Shown here piece by piece: positions 32,784 through 39,065 of a DNA stretch of 39,065 bases. The DNA lies in the NCBI GenBank assembly GCA_021736185.1, contig JAIPGJ010000014.1, positions 1-39,065 on the forward strand, written 5' to 3'. The stretch's first letter is position 1, and the number at the start of each line of letters is the position of its first letter. A model generated the notes under the pieces. That model saw nothing but the letters and a program-made list of their open reading frames with translations, was not told where the DNA came from and searched no databases. The translations under genes were made by a program, and so were the position numbers. The DNA comes from Fidelibacterota bacterium (GTDB taxonomy: Bacteria > Fidelibacterota > UBA8477 > JABMPR01).

Positions 32784-34358
32784 CTAGTGGTTTGCCGTCA
32801 ATTGAGTTAACTGGTAACTGGGGAATCCTGATTCGATATAGAGTTTCACCAGTTGAGTAAATACTTGTTGCTTATAATGATTATTGGCCTGTTGATTGGG
32901 TGTCTGAATAAAATGCAATTCATATTGATCAGCTTCCATTGAAGTCATGATAAGTGTCCCCAGACCAACCACCGGTGCAGTGACTAATCCCATAGCGAAA
33001 AGCCCAGCTTCCCCGGTGAGTATGGAGGCTCCAAGGGGTAAGACGATACAGAGGCCGCATCCCGACATGGCTGATTTCAATCCTTTACTAAATCCTCGAC
33101 GCCCCCCCTCAAATCGGACGGACTGAATGTCTTCGTAACTCAAGGTTTCAAATGTGGTTACTCCTCGAGATTCCCCGTAAACGACGATGCCATTATTTTT
33201 TACATCCTGCAAGGAAAGGCTGGTTGGCTTGGCATTGATGGAAATGATTCTTAAGCCCAGCATCACCAGAGCTGATTGCTCGTTGGCTGTCAGTGTGGAA
33301 TAGGGTTCTTCGCTTAGCGCTGGAAGTCCCGTGAAAGGATCGAATACGCTTGGTTTTTCATTGATGAGCTCACCCGTGTAAGGGTCAAAGGTCAGATCTG
33401 CCATGGGTGCCGGTTCGGGAATTATTTCTCCGGTGAAGGGATCAAATTTTAATGTTGGCTGGGGAGGTGTGGAATTATTCTGGATCATCCGGGGGAGGTG
33501 TGGAGTCACACGATGAATTTTTTGACTTTCAGGGGCTTGACCAACTGCCATACCCACACTGATAAAGAGACCACTATTATCCATGAGTTCCAACTCATAA
33601 TGCTCATCACTTTGGGATATGAGATAACTGTAATCATCGGGATTGACTTCATGTTGCTGGTTGACATAACTCACATCAATTTGTGATTGGACCAGAAAAT
33701 CCCCAAAGCGGAGTTCGCTACCTACGGTAACCCCTAGCCCCAGGGAAGAGACTTTATAAGTGTAATCTATTTCGGTCTCGGTGTAGTGTGAACCGGACCA
33801 ATTGCTTATGATATCTTGGGACTGGATATCGCCAAAACTCATGAGGCCGTGGATACCACCATACCAGTCATTTAAATTTGAAGTTGTTGAAGAAATGTAG
33901 GGTCGCAGCTGTATGACCGATCCCTTCTGGATTTTTTCACCATCTCTAGGCATTACATTATTGAGCTCGGTGTGTAATCCATAGCGATAAGGTTTATTAT
34001 CATCGGATAAAATCACTTTGCGTACATCATAACCGAACAACAGGCTGTTATAGTCTCCCGAGCCGCCACCATAGCCAATACTGGCGCCCTGTTCGTAGCC
34101 CTTGCGGTATCCAAGGTAGGAGAAACCTGCCCGTAGACCACTGATACCACCATGGCGAATATCATGCGAGCGATAATCAGTATCTGCACCAACTAGATTT
34201 GCACTGGCATACCCAGAGATAATTTTATCCCCGGGTTCCAGAATTCTCTGTGTACGAATATGACTGTTGTTATAACAGCCGCCCAGGAGTAAGACAGAAA
34301 GTATTAAGGTGAGTAATCTGCCTAAAGGTTTATTCAAGTTCGATAACTTCGGTTTCAT
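32784..34358 (-). CDS. Barrel-like lipoprotein with three FDPxTG repeats
   Basis: About 524 residues, starting MKPKLSNLNK and with lipobox 'LLLGGC' (Cys28). Residues about 40-290 alternate polar and aromatic residues with many Gly/Tyr, as in an outer-membrane beta-barrel. A repeat region follows with 'FDPFTGEIIP', 'FDPYTGELIN' and 'FDPFTGLPAL' (about 302-343). The end has an SH3/LSm-like segment ('NNGIVVYGESRG ... LSYEDIQSVRF') and Gly-rich hydrophobic stretches. The frame can be extended to 34400, but that gives a less credible N-terminus; a TTG at 34337 overlapping the upstream stop codon is another candidate start. Not assigned to a named family. It is part of the envelope operon 36316-32132. 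Confidence 0.65.
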   Translation of the reverse strand: MKPKLSNLNKPLGRLLTLILSVLLLGGCYNNSHIRTQRILEPGDKIISGYASANLVGADTDYRSHDIRHGGISGLRAGFSYLGYRKGYEQGASIGYGGGSGDYNSLLFGYDVRKVILSDDNKPYRYGLHTELNNVMPRDGEKIQKGSVIQLRPYISSTTSNLNDWYGGIHGLMSFGDIQSQDIISNWSGSHYTETEIDYTYKVSSLGLGVTVGSELRFGDFLVQSQIDVSYVNQQHEVNPDDYSYLISQSDEHYELELMDNSGLFISVGMAVGQAPESQKIHRVTPHLPRMIQNNSTPPQPTLKFDPFTGEIIPEPAPMADLTFDPYTGELINEKPSVFDPFTGLPALSEEPYSTLTANEQSALVMLGLRIISINAKPTSLSLQDVKNNGIVVYGESRGVTTFETLSYEDIQSVRFEGGRRGFSKGLKSAMSGCGLCIVLPLGASILTGEAGLFAMGLVTAPVVGLGTLIMTSMEADQYELHFIQTPNQQANNHYKQQVFTQLVKLYIESGFPSYQLTQLTANH

Positions 34359-34803
34359 AGAATGTTGTGTAACCCCACAAACCACCACCGAGTAAACCAA
34401 TCAGTGCTGCAAGACTCACATCCTGAGGGGAGGCTTCCTCATTGGCAATCAATATGGTGCCACTCAAAAAGGCACCCCCCATGGCGGCGGAAGCCAAGGT
34501 GAGCATTAATTCAGGCAAGCCGGGCTTAAAACTCACCTTGATAATCTCTCCTAAAGGTATTTCCATAGTACCAGAGACCAGAGCCATATGATAATTGCCA
34601 CCGGATACTTCAATGAGGCGACCGCTAATTTCCCGACCATCTCTGGTATGCAAAGTAAGTATGGAGCCCTGCCACTCCGTGGCGATTTTTTTTATGCGAA
34701 TCAGTTTAGTCTGATCAGTGAAAGTGCTCGTGTTCTGAGCAAATGAAGAACTCACTGAAAGAGCTAACAATGTGACAAGCACTGCAAATCGTTTGACATG
34801 CAT
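34330..34803 (-). CDS. Small exported protein with SH3/LSm-like segment and two hydrophobic spans
   Basis: A 157-residue protein with a clear signal peptide (cleavage near 'SFAQN', about residue 22). Residues about 45-92 read as a small beta-barrel: 'GSILTLHTRDGREISGRLIE', then 'VSGGNYHMALVSGTMEIPLG', then 'EIIKVSF'. Two hydrophobic Gly/Ala-rich stretches follow ('LMLTLASAAMGGAFLSGTIL' and 'LAALIGLLGGGLWGYTTFY'). The layout, beta segment then hydrophobic pair, is repeated at the C-terminus of the downstream barrel lipoprotein. The function is not recognised. Its stop overlaps the next gene's start region. Confidence 0.7.
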   Translation of the reverse strand: MHVKRFAVLVTLLALSVSSSFAQNTSTFTDQTKLIRIKKIATEWQGSILTLHTRDGREISGRLIEVSGGNYHMALVSGTMEIPLGEIIKVSFKPGLPELMLTLASAAMGGAFLSGTILIANEEASPQDVSLAALIGLLGGGLWGYTTFYETEVIELE

Positions 34804-34831
34804 ACTTATTTCCCCATTTCAACCAACATTT

Positions 34832-36316
34832 CTATAACTCGTACAGCTCCCAGTAAAAGACAAGATAGGGCTGTTGGAAATGGATTCCCAGCCTAAACGT
34901 TTCATTGACGGCATACAGAAAACCAAAGTCAAAATCCAGCATGCTGTATTTGCCGCTGGCGCTATCCAGGACAAAGCGAGTATCATCTCCGAAATAGTCC
35001 TCCCATGCCTGAGAGAAGGATCTGTATTTGTTTCCATTATCAGCCCAGACTTCTGCCAGAAATTTCATGTTTTTGGACAAATCGTATTCAAAACCGGCAA
35101 AGAGTCTGAATGGAATTGCGAATTCACCTTCATCCATCCACGAAAAGCTGGAGTCGGCGTTTAAAATATTGTTCTTCAGCAAGGGGAAGGTGTTGGTTCT
35201 GGCTCCGAAATGAGCCCCGACCTTTCCGCGACCGCTCTCCATGGTTCTGCGATAGGACTGGACAAAATAGAATTCAGCATACACGCCGCTGGCTTCAGGA
35301 TCTTCCATAACATAACTCACATTCATGTTCTCTTGGTCATTCAGGGTAACTCCGGGACGCATTTCAACAAACTGTGAATAGCGGGCAACCAGGTTCTTCA
35401 TTGGATAATTCCGGTGGAGATTCATCCCTACAGCCGCTGCAGATTCTTTGGCTGCTGTGGGGCGATGATAAAACCGCCAATGGCCCTGGAGATTAAGATC
35501 TCCAGTGAAGTTACTGCCAAACTGAGTTCTCAGCATGAAGCGCTCGGTAAAGCCGTAGCCAAGGGATAAGCCACTGACATAGAAAGTATGAGCCGGCAGG
35601 GGGAAGGCTGTGGGATCCATGAAGATGTCTGTTAGAACGGCCTCTCCCTGATAAAAGGTTTTCTTCTCTTCAGCCCAGGCGACACGTTTGCCACCGTGAA
35701 AGCGATCCATGTCCTTAATGTCTTTTTTATTGATAACGACATCACCATACTTGGACCGAATCACCATCTCTTGCTGGTTGTCTTTGAGGACGGGTCCCAC
35801 ATAGCGTGTATCATCTTTTTTGGTGATTTTTGCCGTTTCTTCAAGAATATCACCACTTGGTATATTCAGGGTACCATCGGGGGTCTCAATCTGACAGATA
35901 TTTCCAGTTATTTTCAAAATCGTACCACTAATAATATTGCCATCTACCAGGTAGAAGCGTTTTGACATACCTTCCTCAAGAATGCTAGCTTTCAGCACGG
36001 TGGTTTCTGGTGCGACTGGTTTTGTCGCCAAGGGAAGTGGTGACTGTGTCATGGGATTTGACGAACTTAATTCATCGCTGGGCTTATCTCCAAATTGGAA
36101 GGACTGGATGACTTTCACGGCATTGTCCTTGGAAAGGTTATCCAGCGTGGAGTTATAATTTAACTCTAAATAATTATCCAGAGCGATTTTAGTGAAGCCA
36201 TTATTTGTGGCCAGGGTTAAGATGGCACTTTTTTGAGCGAGAAGAATACTTCCATCCTGGGCGCTGAGAGCGGCTACCCAAAAAAACAGCACAAGAAACG
36301 ATCTGAATTTTTTCAT
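34832..36316 (-). CDS. Outer-membrane beta-barrel protein with N-terminal SH3/LSm-like segment
   Basis: A 494-residue protein with a signal peptide (cleavage near 'ALSAQDG'). Residues about 117-165 hold a segment like that in the 157-residue neighbour: 'FYLVDGNIISGTILKITGN', 'ICQIETPDGTLNIPSGDILE', followed by a second, similar one ('MVIRSKYGDVVINKKDIKDM'). Residues about 235-494 are a probable beta-barrel with aromatic girdles ('FYVSGLSLGYGFTERFMLRT') and end in 'YLVFYWELYEL', a typical C-terminal strand for BAM recognition. First gene of the envelope operon; the next begins 28 bases later. Confidence 0.72.
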   Translation of the reverse strand: MKKFRSFLVLFFWVAALSAQDGSILLAQKSAILTLATNNGFTKIALDNYLELNYNSTLDNLSKDNAVKVIQSFQFGDKPSDELSSSNPMTQSPLPLATKPVAPETTVLKASILEEGMSKRFYLVDGNIISGTILKITGNICQIETPDGTLNIPSGDILEETAKITKKDDTRYVGPVLKDNQQEMVIRSKYGDVVINKKDIKDMDRFHGGKRVAWAEEKKTFYQGEAVLTDIFMDPTAFPLPAHTFYVSGLSLGYGFTERFMLRTQFGSNFTGDLNLQGHWRFYHRPTAAKESAAAVGMNLHRNYPMKNLVARYSQFVEMRPGVTLNDQENMNVSYVMEDPEASGVYAEFYFVQSYRRTMESGRGKVGAHFGARTNTFPLLKNNILNADSSFSWMDEGEFAIPFRLFAGFEYDLSKNMKFLAEVWADNGNKYRSFSQAWEDYFGDDTRFVLDSASGKYSMLDFDFGFLYAVNETFRLGIHFQQPYLVFYWELYEL

Positions 36317-36548
36317 AAGAAGACCCCTTATTTTTTTGAATGGAACAATAATAAGGGAAAAGATGACTTTTACAATACTTGTTATTGAAAACTAAAAAGT
36401 TACCAATCTATTAAAGAACCATTCTGGACGCTAGCGAAAGCGCTTCCAAATACCTGCGTGTTCGGACCATACATCTGGCTTCGCTATTTGATATCAATTA
36501 AGCCAAGCGGGGCGCGAAAACTGCTATCAATATTCTGAGTGGCTCTCC

Positions 36549-37271
36549 TTAACGATTGAGTGTCGTCTGTAAGCGAGTAAAAAAGTCAATATAAAATTGC
36601 TGGTCCTGTACCGGTCCAGATTCAACAATACTGGGTCCCTCGTAATGTTCACCCTGAACGGTCAATCGAACCCGGGTTTGCTGGAGCGAAATATCCTCCA
36701 GATTAACCGTCATATAATAGGTATAGGAATCGGGGCCAGAGACTGAACTTGAACTCTCACCACCAATAAAGATGTTAGAATCATGATGGTGGGAACGAGG
36801 TCTATGTGAACGCCGTGGACGGCTATGATCTTTATCCTTATCGTTGTCGTTATCATCATCTCCATCAAAGACATCAAATATCCAGGCAAAGAATAATCCT
36901 ACTACGGCGATGGTGCCAGCTACAATGCAAAAAGTCCCCAGACCTTCCTCAAAGTCGCTTGCCCCGGCGGCTTCGGCTTCCATTTCTCGACTAATCGGGG
37001 CGAGCAATCGTTCTGATGTCCTGGAGGCAGTTAAAATCCCCAGATCCATGTCAACATTATCCACAGTATAGTGCATTTCCTGGAGGACCATGCTGATCGC
37101 CTTGGCAACCTCGTCTGGAGAGCCATTGAAATCTCTGGTCTGAAGCACCCGGGCTTGCTCTGGAGGGAGTTCTGCAGGTCTATTAGCGCATCCAGATATT
37201 ATTACTGATAAGTAAATAATAAGCAGCCAACTAGATCCTCGAGAAAAGCGGTTTCTAGATAAAATTTTCAT
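36549..37271 (-). CDS. Lipoprotein with a charged Asp/Arg/His linker
   Basis: A 240-residue protein with lipobox 'VIISGC' (Cys28). Residues about 43-85 ('QTRDFNGSPDEVAKAISMVL', 'QEMHYTVDNVDMDLGILTAS') match a widespread lipoprotein domain in which a short motif ends in 'LG-hydrophobic-hydrophobic-AS'. A hydrophobic stretch ('GTFCIVAGTIAVVGLFFAW') follows, then a striking low-complexity linker going from acidic ('DVFDGDDDNDNDKDKD') to basic and His-rich ('HSRPRRSHRPRSHHHD'). The C-terminal part ('TYYMTVNLEDISLQQTRVRL') again belongs to the lipoprotein domain, so the hydrophobic and charged part looks like an insertion. Divergent from the TPR gene. Confidence 0.68.
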   Translation of the reverse strand: MKILSRNRFSRGSSWLLIIYLSVIISGCANRPAELPPEQARVLQTRDFNGSPDEVAKAISMVLQEMHYTVDNVDMDLGILTASRTSERLLAPISREMEAEAAGASDFEEGLGTFCIVAGTIAVVGLFFAWIFDVFDGDDDNDNDKDKDHSRPRRSHRPRSHHHDSNIFIGGESSSSVSGPDSYTYYMTVNLEDISLQQTRVRLTVQGEHYEGPSIVESGPVQDQQFYIDFFTRLQTTLNR

Positions 37272-37412
37272 AAGTTATCAGCCTTCCTGTTGCATTTGAT
37301 AGAATTTGTTCCCCCAGGGGACCAATATTTCTGCTTTGTACACTTACCATAAATCTTAATTTGATATTAGCAAAGAGTAAATATAATATAATATTCACAC
37401 TAAGGCACTATC

Positions 37413-38378
37413 ATGGTTTTAAAATTTGCAGCACTTGTGGGCATGCACCTGATTTTATTAAACTGTTCACCAGATAAAATTTCTGAAGCAAAGCAGGAGG
37501 CTTCGTATATGCACGATTTTGATAAATTATGGAATTTTAATGAACCTGCTCAAACGGAACAAAAATTCAGGGATGTTCTGGCGATAAGCAGTGCTGAGCA
37601 GAATCCTGAATTTAGACTTGAGCTGCAAACTCAAATTGCCAGAACCCTGGGTCTTCAACAAAAATTTGATGATGCCCATAAGCTATTGGATCAGGTTGAG
37701 TTGGAGTTGAAATCGGAGTATCCTGTTGCCAGAATTCGCTATTTGCTGGAGCGGGGCCGGACCCTCAACTCATCAGGAAAAGCGGACGAATCCCTCCCGC
37801 TGTTTCTGGAGGCCTGGGAACTGGCCCTGGAGAAGCAGGCGGACTTTTATGCCGTAGATGCTGCCCACATGTTAGGCATTGTAGCGCCGCCTGAGCAACA
37901 ACTCGTCTGGAATAAAAAAGCCATGGATCTGGCAGAAAAAAGTCCAGACAAAAGGGCTCAGGGCTGGTTAGGCTCTCTATACAATAACATTGGCTGGACC
38001 TATCATGATATGCAGGAATACGAAAAGGCGCTGGAAATCTTTTTGAAGGGTCTGGATTGGCGGGTGGCTCACGAACAGGTGGGGGAAACCCGAATAGCCA
38101 AATGGTGTGTTGCCAGAACCCATCGTTCTCTGGGTCATATTGACCAGGCACTGGAGATGCAATATGATCTTGAAAAAGAAATAAACGCTGCGGGACAAGA
38201 CGAAGATGGATATGTCTCAGAAGAAATTGCTGAGTGTCTGACCCTCCTGGGTAAACCTGCTGAGGCAGCGCCCCATTTCATGAAGGCCTGGAAGCTCCTC
38301 TCCCAAGATATCTGGCTGCAAAAAAATGAAGGGGAACGCCTGGATAGATTGAAAACGCTGGGGGAGAAAACATTTTGA
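37413..38378 (+). CDS. TPR-repeat lipoprotein
   Basis: A 321-residue helical protein with a short lipoprotein signal ('MHLILLNC', Cys18). It shows several tetratricopeptide-like repeats, such as 'LYNNIGWTYHDMQEYEKALE' with 'IFLKGL', and 'WCVARTHRSLGHIDQALEMQ'. TPRs mediate protein-protein contacts; the partner is unknown. A TATAAT occurs in the AT-rich run about 30 bases before the ATG and could be its -10 box. The glutamine amidotransferase gene begins 20 bases after it, so they may share a transcript. Confidence 0.78.
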   Translation: MVLKFAALVGMHLILLNCSPDKISEAKQEASYMHDFDKLWNFNEPAQTEQKFRDVLAISSAEQNPEFRLELQTQIARTLGLQQKFDDAHKLLDQVELELKSEYPVARIRYLLERGRTLNSSGKADESLPLFLEAWELALEKQADFYAVDAAHMLGIVAPPEQQLVWNKKAMDLAEKSPDKRAQGWLGSLYNNIGWTYHDMQEYEKALEIFLKGLDWRVAHEQVGETRIAKWCVARTHRSLGHIDQALEMQYDLEKEINAAGQDEDGYVSEEIAECLTLLGKPAEAAPHFMKAWKLLSQDIWLQKNEGERLDRLKTLGEKTF

Positions 38379-38397
38379 TGACTCAGGACCTCAAACC

Positions 38398-38958
38398 TTG
38401 ATTCTGCTCATTGATAACTACGATTCTTTTACCTATAACCTCTACCAACAGGTATCAAGTTTCGGGCAGGAAGTAAGGGTGGTGAAGAATGATGCTCTGG
38501 CACTGGGGGCCATTGCTGCGCTGAAGCCTGAGCGGATCATTCTAAGTCCGGGACCAAAGACGCCAGCCGACTCAGGCATTTGTATTCCGGTCATCAAGAC
38601 TTTCTTTGAAAGCATTCCCATTCTGGGAATATGTCTGGGACATCAGTGTCTGGCTGTTGCCTTTGGTCAGGCTGTTGTTCCTGCTCAACGACTGGTTTAT
38701 GGGAAAACAACCACGATCACCACACAGGGCTCGAGAATTATGGCCGATCTGGACCCTTCTTTTGAAGTGGCACGATATCACTCCCTGGTGATTGATGCTG
38801 TGCCGGAAGGTTTCCAGGCAACTTCTCATGATGCCGCCGGAGATATCATGTCCATCGAGCATAAAAGCTTGCCTCTTTTTGGATTGCAATTCCATCCAGA
38901 ATCATTCTTGATGATGAACACAGGTAATAAAATTATCGAAAAATTTCTGGCATTCTAA
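38398..38958 (+). CDS. pabA: Anthranilate/aminodeoxychorismate synthase glutamine amidotransferase (TrpG/PabA)
   Basis: A 186-residue class I glutamine amidotransferase that gives ammonia to TrpE or PabB. The start 'ILLIDNYDSFTYNLYQQ' is typical; the nucleophilic Cys is in 'GICLGHQCLAVAFG', and the His-Glu pair in 'GLQFHPESFL'. The start codon is TTG; no in-frame ATG fits. The single-copy context has no other trp genes in view, so TrpG and PabA cannot be told apart; an amphibolic role is common. The next gene begins 1 base after the stop. Confidence 0.9.
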   Translation: MILLIDNYDSFTYNLYQQVSSFGQEVRVVKNDALALGAIAALKPERIILSPGPKTPADSGICIPVIKTFFESIPILGICLGHQCLAVAFGQAVVPAQRLVYGKTTTITTQGSRIMADLDPSFEVARYHSLVIDAVPEGFQATSHDAAGDIMSIEHKSLPLFGLQFHPESFLMMNTGNKIIEKFLAF

Positions 38959-38959
38959 A

Positions 38960-39065
38960 ATGAGCAAAGAGCAACTCTGGGCCAAAGTTTCTGTGGAAAA
39001 CAGCCATCGTTTTCGAACGGACGGTGAAGGTAGCGCTCTGTGGCGTGATCTTCTGGCCTTTGAGC
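38960..39065 (+). CDS. 5' fragment of a gene cut by the window edge, possibly PabB-like
   Basis: An open frame of 35 codons starts MSKEQLWAKVSVENSHRFRT and runs off the end. It begins 1 base after the amidotransferase stop codon, which suggests coupling. By context the large subunit of aminodeoxychorismate or anthranilate synthase is expected, but the visible residues carry no diagnostic motif. Confidence 0.45.
   Translation, partial: MSKEQLWAKVSVENSHRFRTDGEGSALWRDLLAFE

Noticed and set aside
1-39065. CRISPR arrays, prophage, integrons, replication origins
   Set aside because: No regularly spaced repeats, phage structural genes, integrases, attachment-site duplications or DnaA-box clusters were seen.

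Overview
The window is a gene-dense bacterial chromosome segment of moderate GC (mid-40s percent by eye). It has about 36 recognisable protein genes, several very small ones and two tRNA genes. There is no sign of a phage, plasmid, CRISPR array or intact transposon. The gene content suggests an anaerobic or microaerophilic Gram-negative of the Fibrobacteres-Chlorobi-Bacteroidetes (FCB) superphylum, possibly a Marinimicrobia/Caldithrix-like lineage: many lipoproteins and outer-membrane barrels, a two-subunit 2-oxoacid:ferredoxin oxidoreductase, a two-subunit Fe-S fumarase, a PPi-type phosphofructokinase, ThyX, and inositol/sphingolipid-type lipid genes. This placement is inference; no rRNA is present.

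Layout. 1-3.5 kb: 3' end of a penicillin-acylase-family gene, YqgE, a LicD-like protein with a degenerate internal duplication, and an S66 LD-carboxypeptidase. 3.5-8.4 kb: sphingosine-1-phosphate lyase, long-chain acyl-CoA synthetase and a convergent aldehyde dehydrogenase, which together can take a sphingoid-base phosphate to acyl-CoA. 8.7-15.8 kb: a Lon-like protease, then korA-korB-fumA-fumB ending in a strong intrinsic terminator. 15.8-16.2 kb: a gene-free stretch with REP/IS200-like hairpins. 16.2-21.3 kb: an inositol-lipid locus: GNAT and PAP2/AUR1-like gene on the minus strand, divergent from myo-inositol-phosphate synthase, a CDP-alcohol phosphatidyltransferase, a small membrane protein and a second PAP2/AUR1-like gene. 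21.3-22.3 kb: a secreted protein with tandem LIM-like zinc fingers and a DA1-type HEMMH metallopeptidase domain.

22.5-27.4 kb: an orphan lipoprotein, a bidirectional terminator shared with tRNA-His/tRNA-Glu, and a tightly packed minus-strand operon cysQ-like/thyX/47-aa membrane protein/pfp. 27.5-32 kb: a minus-strand operon of a phosphodiesterase lipoprotein, a 32-aa membrane protein, a YwqK/MORN-like repeat protein and a class-A-beta-lactamase-like lipoprotein. 32.1-36.3 kb: an envelope operon of two barrel-type proteins and a small secreted protein that share a short SH3/LSm-like segment, plus a secreted YidD-like fusion. 36.5-39 kb: a lipoprotein with a charged linker, a TPR lipoprotein, a PabA/TrpG glutamine amidotransferase and the start of one more gene.

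The two most interesting themes are (i) sphingolipid and inositol-lipid metabolism, with breakdown genes at 3.6-8.4 kb and inositol-headgroup genes at 16.7-21.3 kb, and (ii) the secreted bacterial DA1-like peptidase beside the lipid locus. Several small genes and unusual TTG starts overlapping upstream stop codons are also recorded.
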